Shown here: piece by piece, positions 1 to 11,249 of the stretch | Position numbering within the stretch: the first letter of the stretch is position 1 | How the letters are laid out: each line of letters starts with the position of its first letter | From: Lithodes maja | Taxonomy: Eukaryota; Arthropoda; Malacostraca; Decapoda; Lithodidae | DNA: 64,000 nt | Assembly (NCBI GenBank): GCA_037953745.1 | Contig: JBAKBP010012327.1 | Span: 1-64,000, forward strand | Direction of reading: 5' to 3' | Made by a program: the position numbers and the translations under genes | The notes under the pieces: generated by a model | The model's input: only the letters and a program-made list of their open reading frames with translations | The model's database searches: none | Told to the model about the DNA's origin: nothing

Positions 1-1342
1 ATCCTATGACTCGGTAAAAGGTGCACACTATAGGCTGATGATCACTGAAGCAGCCTATACTCATACAACATACGATTTCTTTATTAAAGTATACAAGGAA
101 AAAGATAGATAGCGTAATTAAATCAGAGCAACGATTTAATAGCAAACTAGAAGAAGGATAATTAACGTTACGTTAAATAATCAGTAAACTGTCACTCCTG
201 TCTGAAAGAAAGTGAAACAAAGAAAGTCCTAAAGCATCATGCCGGAGTCTTCTGCAAAAGTCAGATGCAACTAAGAAGTGCGTATCGGATTCTGAACTGT
301 GTATTATTACTGTGGGAACATATATAGTGTAGGGACATACGGTGTTATCTGGAACAGGTGTAATTATAAAACAGTCGGCAGTCTAAACTCTAACCACAAA
401 AAGATATGCTTTCTCCCACCAATCACAAGCCTGCTCTGGTTGGGTCTCTCAGCAACAATCACGACTTACAATAAACATAAGGAACAATAATGCTGCACAC
501 ATATACACAATGAGATTATAAACCCTAATCGGGGGTCTGTCAGGTGGACGAAGTCTAGCAAGGGAGTCGTAGGCTAGGCTACCTGGGCCGAGCCACCTGC
601 TCGGTAGCCTAGTGTCGTTCTCAAGTCTGTGCGCCTAGTTACATTAAATGACGGGGTGCTCTCTTGAGAGATCCAGGTCTCGTGTACCTGGTTCTCTCCT
701 GGCGACTCTCCTAAGTCAAAAGCTAACGAGCTAGCACAGTGCTGGGTGGACAAGGCAAACGCCCTCACGCCAACACAGTGCTAGGCTCTATGGTACACAG
801 ACAAGAAAATGACCCAGGCCTCCGCAGGTATCCGGTACAGTGCATAGGCTCAACGAAGTCTATGCTCATAGGAAACTGCAACCTGATAGCCTCTCCCCAG
901 TCTAGCATAGACTAACCTGGCAGACGCTCAAGAAAATAAGGTTGGGGCAACACAATGAATATGTCAAACCTCCCAAAGCCAAAATGGATAACCCTCTGAT
1001 CCAAAATGCCTAACTACGTACATATAATATCTCTGAGAGCTCGCTGTATAATACAGTGACGGATATACAGAGAGAAGAAGGTAAGCAGTGGTAGAGAAAG
1101 TTCGCAATAGGGGGGTGAGGTGGGCTGATAGATTGCAAGGGGATGTTAGCGGTACAGCACTAAGAGGAGCTCTGCCCGTGGAAGTCACAAGGGAGTGCGT
1201 GCGTGTAGGCGCACCCATTCCCGACGCGGCGGGAAAGCGGTGACGGGGCAGGAGGGTTGAGCCCGGCGACGAATCATAGGCCCGAGAGATGACGTAACTA
1301 ATCAAGTTGCACGATATCAATCCGCCGATTCCACCAAGCTCT

Positions 1343-1424
<82 letters not shown>

Positions 1425-1600
1425 TTCCACGAGTCATCTAATACATTAAATCTATGACAGCTGGAATAAAATACAATGCATTGTCACAGGTCAAAATAAA
1501 GAGTATTTCTGGACTACCTGTGACACTATGATGCACTAGGAAGAAACTAGAACTTAATCAATAACCTACAGCCCATAACACTGCCTGGGGAGAGGGGAGA
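1..1600 (-). mobile_element. Diverged LTR-like sequence
   Basis: Stretches around 550-800 resemble, in order, 55,360-55,600 of the LTR at 54,642-56,436: a flank rich in 'gtagcct', then 'ttac-ttaa-tgac' and a 'gctctctt' followed by paired 'ccag..ct' blocks. The overall AT/GC alternation continues through 1,300. No protein domain is present. I infer an old LTR, solo or truncated by the window edge, of the same group as the 54.6-kb element. The right boundary is uncertain and the similarity was judged by eye only. Confidence 0.35.
1343..1420. repeat. (CT)n microsatellite
   Basis: Uninterrupted CT dinucleotide run of about 75 bp. Confidence 0.95.
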
Positions 1601-1659
1601 AGAGGATGGGGAGCGAACTGGTACCCTCGTGGTCGCTGGGGAGCTGACGTGCGTCACAA

Positions 1660-3270
1660 TGGAGAGTGATGGGGATATATGGAGAGCGATGGGGATATAA
1701 TTATGGAGAGTGATGGGGATATATGGAGAGCGATGGGGATTTATGGAGAGTGATGGGGATATATGGAGAGTGATGGGGATATATGGAGAGTGATGGGGAT
1801 ATAATTATGGAGAGTGATGGGGATATATGGAGAGCGATGGGGATATATGGAGAGCGATGGGGATATATGGAGAGTGATGGGGATATATGGAGAGTGATGG
1901 GGATTTATGGAGAGTGATGGGGATATATGGAGAGTGATGGGGATATATGGAGAGCGATGGGGATATATGGAGAGTGATGGGGATATATGGAGAGTGATGG
2001 GGATATATGGAGAGTGATGGGGATATATGGAGAGTGATGGGGATATATGGAGAGTGATGGGGATATATGGAGAGTGATGGGGATATAATTATGGAGAGTG
2101 ATGGGGATATATGGAGAGTGATGGGGATATATGGAGAGTGATGGGGATATATGGAGAGCGATGGGGATATATGGAGAGTGATGGGGATATATGGAGAGTG
2201 ATGGGGATATAATTATGGAGAGTGATGGGGATATATGGAGAGCGATGGGGATTTATGGAGAGTGATGGGGATATATGGAGAGTGATGGGGATATATGGAG
2301 AGTGATGGGGATATAATTATGGAGAGTGATGGGGATATATGGAGAGCGATGGGGATATATGGAGAGTGATGGGGATATATGGAGAGTGATGGGGATATAT
2401 GGAGAGTGATGGGGATATAATTATGGAGAGTGATGGGGATATATGGAGAGCGATGGGGATATAATTATGGAGAGTGATGGGGATATATGGAGAGTGATGG
2501 GGATATAATTATGGAGAGTGATGGGGATATATGGAGAGTGATGGGGATATATGAAGAGTGATGGGGATATATGGAGAGTGATGGGGATATAATTATGGAG
2601 AGTGATGGGGATATATGGAGAGTGATGGGGATATATGGAGAGCGATGGGGATATATGGAGAGTGATGGGGATATATGGAGAGTGATGGGGATATAATTAT
2701 GGAGAGTGATGGGGATATATGGAGAGCGATGGGGATATAATTATGGAGAGTGATGGGGATATATGGAGAGTGATGGGGATATAATTATGGAGAGTGATGG
2801 GGATATATGGAGAGCGATGGGGATATATGGAGAGTGATGGGGATATATGGAGAGTGATGGGGATATATGGAGAGTGATGGGGATATATGGAGAGTGATGG
2901 GGATATAATTATGGAGAGTGATGGGGATATATGGAGAGTGATGGGGATATAATTATGGAGAGTGATGGGGATATATGGAGAGTGATGGGGATTTATGGAG
3001 AGTGATGGGGATATATGGAGAGTGATGGGGTTATATGGAGAGTGATGGGGATATATGGAGAGAGCGATGGGGATATATGGAGAGTGATGGGGATATATGG
3101 AGAGTGATGGGGATATATGGAGAGTGATGGGAATATATGGAGAGTGATGGGGATATATGGAGAGTGATGGGGATATATGGAGAGAGCGATGGGGATATAT
3201 GGAGAGTGATGGGGAAATATGGAGAGTGATGGGGATATATGGAGAGCGAGATGGGGATATATGGAGAGTA
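1660..3270. repeat. 20-bp minisatellite array, about 1.6 kb
   Basis: Tandem copies of GGGGATATATGGAGAGTGAT (20 bp). A recurrent 24-bp variant carries an 'aatt' insertion in the ATATA part, and there are scattered T/C changes (gagagCgat) and a few 22-bp units near the right end. There are about 75-80 units. Open frames on the minus strand rich in His-Ile-Ser-Pro arise only because the unit lacks stops on that strand; 20 bp is not a multiple of three, so no coding role is supported. Confidence 0.95.
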
Positions 3271-3644
3271 GTAACACTTTCCACAGTAGAGTAAGTGATG
3301 GATGCGAGTTCCATAAATATGTAGATACTATCTTTACGAATTTAGATATTAATGTTAACTCTTCTTATAGTTAATTAGTTTTCCATATGTATATAGTAAT
3401 TTTAATAAAAAAACAAGAATAACAAAAAAAAAATCATAATAATATTAATAATTTTCACTTCTGCATTGGCACAGGAGTTTATTGCACTGGACTTTCCATG
3501 ATTTTGCTCTGTATTATTCTCAATTCCTAAGTGATGGGGCATGATATAGATTGTTCTGGGAGTCTAGTAGTGGTATGGTTAGGTAATATTTGTGATTTTG
3601 AGGAGTTTGTAATAACTGATATTCCGTAATGAGTTCTTAAACCC
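3271..3644. other. No recognisable feature
   Basis: AT-rich sequence with short A runs. I see no domain, repeat or RNA gene. Confidence 0.5.
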
Positions 3645-4270
3645 TTAACCTCTGAACTGCGCATGTGGGTAATTAGAAACGTCTGCCTGTGCTGACGTAT
3701 TTGAGCTGTTTCCATCACTAAAATATTCATTTTACCATAAATAGCATTAATACTTATCCATATGCGCCTATTATAGGTTGATTATAAAGGTATTAACCTG
3801 TTACAACAATAAAACGAGTGAAAACAGCGTTTGGATGGTCAAAATCGGCGATACAGGCCGCGAGTTTCATAATGTATGGGTGAGGCAACCTCATTTCCCG
3901 CCAATTTCCCCCAAGGCCACTGAGACACTGTCGATCAATACTCTCTCTCTCTCTCTTGCACTCGCTTGCTAACAGTGATGATAATGCCCTGCTTGCAACT
4001 CGCTAATGTTAGCACGAAAATATACCTCAGAATAAGGGAATAACAGGGAAAATTGGTGATAACTGAAGGAGGGGAGGAAAGTGGGGAAGGAGGGGAGGTA
4101 GAGGAATGATATTTTGCATGGCCCAAGGGCAAAACAAAAAAATTAAAATTAAAAAAATTAAAAAAAAAATGTTGATGTTTAAAATTTATTTTTTTTTCTC
4201 TGACTCTTAAGAGTCTTCCCGCAGTCCGCCGGGGAAACTCTTAAGAGTCTTCCCGCAGTTCCCGGGTTAA
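3645..4270 (-). mobile_element. TTAA element, family F (copy F1)
   Basis: TTAA at 3,645 and 4,267 delimits about 626 bp. Read on the minus strand, it starts TTAACCCGGGAAC and carries two copies of ACTCTTAAGAGT-like palindromes 34 bp apart (4,203 and 4,237). Internal sequence ('ttgttgtaacatgtta', 'ataggcg-atatg') is shared with F2 (15,405-16,039) and F3 (25,602-26,257). It has no transposase, so it is a non-autonomous piggyBac-type element by TTAA target and terminal CCC. It abuts element A1 and shares the TTAA at 4,267. Confidence 0.7.
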
Positions 4271-4748
4271 CTGGCGGCACCCGGCTATTGTCGAGTGAAA
4301 TAAATGTGGCCTATGTGGCGGGTCACGGCTATTGTCGAGTGCAATTTTGAGCACGTAATGTGCTCTGAGAGAGAGAGCGGAGCGGTGGGAGGAGCGTAGG
4401 TAACCTCATGACCGCTCGCCACAGTGGCCGTGGAGCTACTGAGATGTACTCCTTTGTACTCCACCCTCTCTCACTCGTTTCACACGTAATAATGTAAGAA
4501 AATGACCGTATTTTATCGATTTTGCCCTTCGGTTGCACGATCGTTGCAAGACAACCAGTGATCGTAGAAGGATGGTTCTGGTGTCATTGGAAAGCTGAAT
4601 TAACGCCCTTTCAGGGATACATACTTGTATTACGCTCTGGCTCTTGGTTATGCATGAAAACGAGCACGGAAACAAGCTCGTTTACGGTAAAACCCCCCGC
4701 TGGGCGGCACAGTCAAATATACTCCTCCACCCGCTCTTAAGGTGTTAA
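4267..4748 (+). mobile_element. TTAA MITE, family A (copy A1)
   Basis: About 480 bp between TTAA 4,267 and TTAA 4,745. The left end has two GGCTATTGTCGAGTG motifs 44 bp apart (4,283, 4,327). The right end reads CCGCTCTTAAGGTGTTAA. The internal segment (GCACGATCGTTGCAAG followed by GTAGAAGGATG) is nearly identical to copies A2 and A3 and to a reversed fragment at 59,223-59,600. No real coding capacity: the translated similarity between copies only reflects DNA identity. Confidence 0.75.
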
Positions 4749-5195
4749 ACTCAATATAATTTTTCTCGATATTCTTGGCTAATTGTTTGACCTACGAGTA
4801 CCTCCGGATTATGCGGCACTGCCCTCTCGGAGAATTACTTGTAGGCCTACAGTACTTCCCTTCAGAATGTTGGTTTGCTACCAAACATACCGGTAATTGA
4901 ATTTTGAACTTTGCACTCATACAGTTCCTTCCTTATTTATTGACATGTCGTGTCAGGCCCGATGGTACGATACTGCTGATATCTGTAGACTTACATTGAT
5001 AGTCAAACTTACCGATTTAAGAAATATTACTTTTCTTTACAGTACTGTATTTATTGACCAATTATCATTTTATGCATGTGTTTGGAAAGAGTTATTTTAT
5101 CTTTCTTGTTCCGTGTTTGTATTTAAACAACATGCTACTTGTACTCACAAGTGAAAACCTCTGTTGAAAGTACATGTCCTAGACATTATTTATAC
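4749..5195. other. No recognisable feature
   Basis: Mixed-composition sequence with no domain, terminal repeat or RNA gene that I can recognise. Confidence 0.5.
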
Positions 5196-5862
5196 TTAAC
5201 CCTGGTGCACTATCAAGGGTGCATTTGGGCAACCAACGCATGCGCAAAAACGATTATTTTCATGCCACTCAGCCCTGGCAGGCAATATCTTGGTTCTCGG
5301 ACTGCGCCAGGGCAGTCTGAGGCATGCCTCGATGGTGAGTAGACCTACGCTGCTCCAGCTCCAGCTCAGCAAGTTTTCCGGTTGCATTGGTGCAACTGCG
5401 ATAGGAAGTAATTACCTTTTGTGTTTATGCAATACTTGCATATTTAGGCAGATTGTGAGCCATATATAGTAACTAGGTCTATGATATTTCGACCGTAAAT
5501 GCATGTAAGCCTAATCTAACAGGATCGGCCATATTGGTTTGGGTAGGGTAGGCCTATGCTGCACTAGAGGCTCTGAAACCTGATAGGAAATATTTCCAAT
5601 TTTGCAAAACTTTCACATTTGATGCTGGTATTTGAATATATTGTGGCTATATATATTTTGTTAATTAAATATGATAGAATAACTTTCTTTTGCCTTAAAC
5701 CTGAGAGTATACTAAGGAATGATAGGTTAATGTTGTGTAGGAAGGATAATGCAAAATACCAAATGGTTATGGAGATATAGATTTTTAAAGTGGCAGTAGC
5801 AAATGTGCAACAGCGATAGATGAATATCTCACTTTTGGAGCGATAGTGATCCAGGGTTTTAA
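5196..5862. mobile_element. Candidate TTAA-flanked MITE
   Basis: Left end TTAACCCTGGTGCACTATC and right end (reverse complement) TTAAAACCCTGGATCACTATC share CCCTGG..CACTATC as a terminal inverted repeat, with TTAA outside both. Length is 667 bp, with no coding sequence. The two-base offset between TTAA and CCC at the right end leaves the exact boundary open. Confidence 0.5.
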
Positions 5863-6329
5863 GAGAGATAACTGGACTTCATGCTAATTTTTTTCCAATA
5901 CAGTAACCTTCAATGTTTATGTGTCCCTTGGTGGACTGTACTCTGTTTGATAATTATTGTTTTCATGAGCATTATCCTCAATTTACTGTCCTTGTTAAAG
6001 GATAAAATGAACTAGTTACTGATCTCATATATCAAGAGCTTCAGCTAATTATGTTCCCATTATAATCATTGGTCTCTTCGTTAGTTATTTGTATATGAGA
6101 AAAGTGTGCCATAGCTGGTGACACCGCTGTGGACCCTGCCAGGATCCCTATACCTGTCAGGACAACACTTCAAGCTTCCGGTGATCATCGCCATGTCAAG
6201 AATCCACTGGACGATACCTCAAATTTTAGCATTTTATTTTAAAGTTCAAATACCCCAATTATGGACATTTGTTTGGGTGTTTTTATTAAGAAAATTAATT
6301 AAATTGTCACTTATATGACAATAAAAAAA

Positions 6330-6409
<80 letters not shown>

Positions 6410-7136
6410 AACAAAAACAAAACAAAAAAATCATATATAAAAAATAGAAAAACAAATAATAATTATACTGAACGAACTTTTGTGACTTCCTGTGAAGTGA
6501 TTCATTCAAAAACATTATCCAGTGACCTCGGCGAACTGTGTGGAATACTTCTTAACACAAACTATGCAAGTCGTTGCAGTGTTTCAAATGTATATATTTA
6601 ATTCTTATGTCTATTTTTAAGTTTATGAATTTTGGCCAATTGTTCATGTTTATCCAATTGTTCATGTTTATCCCATTGTTCATGTTTATTTTTATGTGTG
6701 ATATTTTCCTCAGGGATGATATACTTTACTTGTTGCATTGGATGCTATGCTTCATCTAAGTTGCCTTTCACCTCATACCAGTTGAGACGCCTGGAGTAGC
6801 GTGATCGAGCATTGTAATAGTAGTCCTATGAATAATAATGTGAGTGCATTAAGAGACTGTGGACTTTGGAGATTTAGAGATTTTGGGATTCTATGAGATT
6901 ACTTTAGGAGTCAGATGGTACTAACACTGATCCCCTCCTAGAAACGTTAAACCGCAAAACAGAGCCCCTCTGTCCAGCTAGGTCTATGTGTACGTATGCA
7001 CACGTGAGCGTGTGCGTACAGTCATGTGCGTGTTAGCGCGTTTGAATCTGAGGGCTCCTTGGGGTCACACAATGCCCTTGTACAGAGCAAGAAGCTTTGT
7101 GAGAGTACAGAACCCACAGGAACGGTTGAGCAAACC
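5863..7136. other. AT-rich stretch with (TA)n at 6,334-6,400
   Basis: Contains a TA microsatellite of about 65 bp followed by A-rich sequence, and three imperfect 'ttgttcatgttta' repeats near 6,640-6,690. No gene is recognised. Confidence 0.6.
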
Positions 7137-7608
7137 CTAGCTCTGGGAAGCCGTTTTAGCAAGAGTTGTAATATGGTCTTTCCATAAAAGGTTACAAGAA
7201 AAAGACACCAAGGATATTGAGGGAAGATGAGGGGTGGATTTGTGTGTTGTTGAAGAATAAGGAATATTTGTGTGGATTATTCTGACTGGCAGACTAATAG
7301 AGAAATTAAGGGTTTTGGAGTAATTTATAGTAACACAAATTTTTGGGAGATCAACGGATAGGTGTACACCGCCATGTGAGGTTTGGAGTGACTGAGGAGG
7401 TAGGTTGTGGAACACTAGTTGAATAAAGTAAGGCAGAGTCATCAGCATATGAGTGGATAGGACTAGAGGTACAGTTGTTAAGATCAATAATGGAAATTAT
7501 ATATAGGACTGAGGATATCACAGAACCCTCAAGATCACCAGAGTGGATATGTTGAGAAAGGGTCTTGATATTGAAAAAGATAGGGGCGAAAAGTCTTAAA
7601 ACCGACAA
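7137..7608 (-). pseudogene. LINE reverse transcriptase fragment (LINE-C-like)
   Basis: In two overlapping minus-strand frames the sequence reads IHSYADDSALLYS, the RT active-site YADD block, followed by TINYSKTLNFSISLP and a SCNLLWKDHITTLAKTAS-like segment. This is the order found after the YADD motif in LINE-C at 31-32 kb. The frame shift and the missing upstream RT motifs show a dead fragment. Confidence 0.65.
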
Positions 7609-7672
7609 ACTAATGGGGTGAACGTCTTAAAATGTCTAAACTATGAGCTAAACGTGAGGGAGACGGAGGGGT
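7575..7672 (+). repeat. Interspersed repeat H, fragment
   Basis: Motif series 'aagtcttaaaac', 'aactaatggggt', 'gtcttaaaatg', 'gagggag' recurs at 10,700-10,800 (+) and at 29,115-29,310 (-). Function and class are unknown. Confidence 0.55.
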
Positions 7673-7694
7673 CCAAATAAAATAAAACCTTCCC

Positions 7695-7765
7695 ATCATT
7701 CAACATTTGATATGAACAAGGTACAGAACCCTTCTGTACCTTGTTCATATCAAATGTTGAATGAT
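7695..7765. repeat. Perfect inverted repeat, 34-bp arms, 3-bp loop
   Basis: Left arm 7,695-7,728 (starts ATCATTCAAC, ends GGTACAGAA) is exactly complementary to right arm 7,732-7,765, separated by CCC. Two further C/G pairs lie just outside one mismatch. It would form a 34-bp hairpin in DNA or RNA. It is not the end of any element I can delimit. Confidence 0.95.
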
Positions 7766-7829
7766 TGGTTTCTAGGATAGACTTATCAGTGGTAAAGGTA
7801 GTAAGCTGAGCCACATTATGTACCAATGT

Positions 7830-8395
7830 CTTCTGAAACTAGATCATGACAATAAATTTGAATCACCCTGGCTTACAGATATAAGATCATTAATAAATAA
7901 TTGTGGTATGTCAGGAGGCTGCTATTCCATTGTGGTTTAAGGCTACAATACAAACACGTCTACAAGACCAATGGATAACACAATGGTTTAGTAATATAAA
8001 TAATATGTCATCATGTAGTACTTATGTAACCTATAGAAGTAATTTAAAGTTAGAAGATTACATACTGAAATTGCCCAAGAAATACTGCACCGTAAATGCA
8101 AGCTTAGAACAAATAATAATAAATTCCCCATAGTAACTGGCAGATACCAAAGAATTGCTAGAGAGGACCGTATATGTAATAAATGTAATAGTAGCACAAT
8201 TGGCGATGAATACCATATGGTTCTCGAGTGTAAAAAACAACACATAGAGGACGAACGCCGTATATATATTTCACGATGTTTCAGAGTATCTTCAAATAGA
8301 AACAAATTTGCTGAACTATTGCAGAGTACCAATAAAAAGACCATGTTGAATTTGACAAAGTATTTGCAATCTATTTATAGGATGATTCCATAGAT
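7830..8395 (+). pseudogene. LINE ORF C-terminal fragment with Cys-His knuckle
   Basis: After one frameshift near 8,090 the plus strand reads FPIVTGRYQRIAREDRIC, then CNKC...GDEYHMVLEC, a C-x2-C...H...C arrangement. In established LINE proteins this kind of segment lies at the C-terminus, after the RT. Upstream, WLTDIRSLINNCGM is in another frame. No RT core is present. The assignment is from memory of the family pattern and could be another retroelement. Confidence 0.55.
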
Positions 8396-8555
8396 GCTGC
8401 ATAATCATAAATATTTAATAGGTTGCAAATACTATTGTACATAATTATGTTTTAAGTTGCAATGTCAATGTAAATAATTATATTTTTGTATTATAACTAT
8501 GTAATTTGAGAGCTGTGCTCCATACTTTATAAAGAAATCTGAGCAAATCAATTTC

Positions 8556-8778
8556 TGTCTGTTTGTCTGTTTGTCTGTACCGGCGACGTCTTTTGAACTT
8601 TATTCTAGGTATATTTACACGATTTTGTGCAGTTTAAGAAGGGTCTGTTGTAGTAGAAATTGTTGAGTGAGATATTTCCAAGCCTGATAATTGCTGGAAG
8701 CCCTTTTAAAACTTAATACAATTATCTAATAGTAGCCAAAATAAAGTTAAAAAGACGTCGCCGGTAGAGAAGGGGTTA
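8556..8778. mobile_element. MITE with TACCGGCGACGTC inverted ends
   Basis: Left 8,577 reads TACCGGCGACGTCTTTTGAA. The right end reversed reads TACCGGCGACGTCTTTTTAA and continues TTAACCCCTTCTC to a TTAA at 8,775. The right end closely matches the right end of element E (16,608-16,822). The left terminal TTAACCCC is replaced by a TCTG/TTTG microsatellite, so this copy is truncated. Confidence 0.65.
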
Positions 8779-8793
8779 AAGGAAGGTCTCTTA

Positions 8794-9511
8794 AGGTCGT
8801 TGCATACTGACGCAACAGCCCCTTCAAGACTGGCACGAACACCCGCGACACATACAAATCCTGTGTCTTGCCGAATTTACTAGAGATCGCGGCGAAAATG
8901 GCTGGCATCGTTATAATCGTATCTCTACCGTATCTCTTCCGCACGACTTGATGTGACTCTAGCGATGCCGATACAGTGAAGAAACGAATGCTACGAAGAA
9001 GATAGGAAAATTCGTGCGAAGGGTACACGACTAGTCTACGGAAAATATACGACCCAAAAGACTGCGATACAACTCAGAAGAATCGTATCAACACCATGAA
9101 ATGTGCAACCTGAGTAAGGCTAGACACGCAGTTGCCTACTCGACCGTTGCCAATTTTCCGCACGGAAGAGATACGGTCCGCACGGCAGGCTTACACACCA
9201 GACGATGTTGATACGGGCCATACGGCTTTGATACGGACCATACGTCTTTGATACGGACCACATGCTTGTGATGCGGCGAGTTCGTGATGGAGACCAGACT
9301 CAGACTATTTTTTACAGTTGCCGGGGGATTCCCACAAACTTTTGAACAGCTCAAAATCTCGTATCGACCCCCGATACATCTCTTGGACAGTGAAGGTCAC
9401 CCATGGCTAATTTCCGATATCCACAATTAATTTGCCGATTCGCCGTATCAGGCTGAAATTTCGAGTCGGGAACTCGCCTGGAGGGGCTTTCGTGTCAATG
9501 TGCAACGACCT
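8794..9511. mobile_element. Harbinger-like MITE (TTA target site)
   Basis: Left end AGGTCGTTGCATACTGACGC and right end (reversed) AGGTCGTTGCACATTGACAC form a terminal inverted repeat of over 30 bp. TTA lies directly outside each (8,791-8,793; 9,512-9,514). A 3-bp TTA duplication with such ends fits PIF/Harbinger. Inside, about four imperfect repeats around 'gatacggaccatacg' occur at 9,168-9,265. No transposase. Confidence 0.7.
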
Positions 9512-9544
9512 TTAGCCGATGATATTATACCCAGGATCTTACCC

Positions 9545-10045
9545 GCTATATCCACTTTAGTATACCACGACACTTTTCTCTCCTATATTGTGGCTATTAA
9601 TTCACTTGGTCCACTTCCGCATACCATGACACTTTTTGTTTATCTTTTATTGTAGCTACTAATCCACTTGATCCACATCAGTATACCATGACAATTTTCT
9701 TTTCTTTAATGTGGCTATTTTTTCACTTGATCTACTTGAAGGTAGTTTGACACTTTTCTCCATTGTGGCTATTATTCCACTTTATCCACTTTAGTATACG
9801 TTGGCACTTATCTTAATTTTGGCTATTACTCCACATTATCCAATTTAGTATACTTTGATAATTGTGTTTATTATGGCTATTATTCCACTTCATCCATTTC
9901 ACCATACTCTGACATTTTCTTTAATGTGGCTATTATTTCACTTTATTCACTTCAATATACTTTGACACTACGTTATTTTGGTTATTACTCCACTTAATCC
10001 ACTTCAGTATACGTTGACACTTTGCTTTCCTTTACTGTGGCTTTC
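9545..10045. repeat. Diverged ~60-bp tandem repeat, about 8 units
   Basis: Eight units each carry TGTGGCTATTATTCCACTT, then 'atccactt' and 'agtatac.ttgacac', with unit-to-unit divergence and length changes. Old satellite-like array. Confidence 0.8.
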
Positions 10046-10570
10046 ATTAAATTTAAATCAGGTTTGGAATTGTTGAAATCAGAGAGTTGAATTTACCACT
10101 TCCAAGTGTTAAGCTATAAGGAAGCTGGAGCCGTAAACATAGATATTAAACTGATATGCAATAACAATGGAAGTTTTTAAAGACAAAAATAAGATTAATT
10201 GGGTTTTCTGTATTCATACATGTACTGCAACCAGAATTTAGCTAGTAATTCTGCTAAATATCAATGTCAACGACTCCAACTTCCTTATATAACGAAACTC
10301 GCAAATGGTTAATTGTGAACTTGGCCCATTTGATTGCTAGTGGGCCTTCCAAAATCGAGTAATATCGTCTATTGTTATCCAAAGACATAATTAATAAGTG
10401 TGTAATGGTATGCTGAAAAGGTTAACGATGATGGGATTATAGGCATCTAATAATATTTATTTATATATTTGCTTAATGAAATTGCAATCCTGAAAGAGAA
10501 TAAATAGTTGATTTAAGATGAGATTTTCATTGATTTGTTTGTTTATATATTTATTTTATAATATTTGTAG
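10046..10570. other. No recognisable feature
   Basis: AT-rich unique-looking sequence; nothing recognised on either strand. Confidence 0.5.
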
Positions 10571-10589
10571 TTTCCGCCTTAGACCTCCA

Positions 10590-10812
10590 TCAAGCTGAAA
10601 GAATACCCCCAAGACCCCTTTTCCGGATAAATATGCCCCCGGTCGCAGGCTGTTTCCTCCTATATTTTAGACTCGTATAATCGCTCGCCAGGAAAAAATC
10701 GACGCCCAATGGGCACGAAAGGTCTTAATATAGCCAAATTAATGGGGGGAATATCTTAAAACTTCAAAACTAATGAGGCTAAACACGAGGGACCCCCCCC
10801 CCCCCCCCCCCC
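10590..10812 (+). repeat. Interspersed repeat H with poly-C tract
   Basis: 'cgctcgccagg' and 'aaatcgacgccc' are followed by the 'ggtcttaa..', 'ttaatgggg', 'atcttaaaac', 'ctaatgaggctaaa' series shared with 7,575 and 29,115-29,310, ending in C17 plus more C at 10,793-10,812. The 'cgctcgccagg' part is also in MITE family G. Confidence 0.55.
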
Positions 10813-10854
10813 GCCCACCTACCCTTAATTGTTTTGATTTTTTGTGTATCTCCT

Positions 10855-10998
10855 TTAAGGGAGCCCACCTCGCTTTTTTTATCTTTCTCTCCCTCTCTCT
10901 TTGGCTGGTATCCATTCGGCCCCATTCAGCCTACTGTTTTAAGACGTTTACCCCCATCCAGGTGTCAATATTTTCCTGGCGAACGGTAGCTAGACAAC

Positions 10999-11029
<31 letters not shown>

Positions 11030-11247
11030 ACAGCAAGCTAAATTTGTATATTGTTCGATGGAAACATTTCTCCGGCGAAGCCGGCTTCTCCATACAACGC
11101 TGGCTCGCTATCGCTCGCCAGGATGGAAATCGACACCTGGATGGGGATAATCGTCTTAAAACAGTTGGCTGAATGGGGCCGAATGGATACAAGCCAGGTA
11201 AAGAGAGAAAAGGATAGACATAAAAAAATGCCGGTGACCCCCCTTAA
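10855..11247. mobile_element. Fold-back MITE, family G (copy G1)
   Basis: TTAA at 10,855 and 11,244. The two halves form a long inverted repeat of about 135 bp, with landmarks TATCCATTCGGCCCCATTC on the left and GAATGGGGCCGAATGGATAC on the right. The first 20 bp inside the left end (GGGAGCCCACCTCGC) match copy G2 at 51,631; the right end of this copy is altered. No coding capacity. Confidence 0.75.
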
Positions 11248-11249
11248 CA

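Noticed and set aside
2697..3314. 205-codon His/Ile/Ser/Pro frame in the minisatellite
   Set aside because: The 20-bp unit cycles through frames; stop-free by composition only.
4522..4740. Conserved peptide MPFGCTIVARQPVIVEG in family A copies (also 17,397 and 59,447 reversed)
   Set aside because: Conservation follows from DNA identity among MITE copies; the frame is not preserved in A3.
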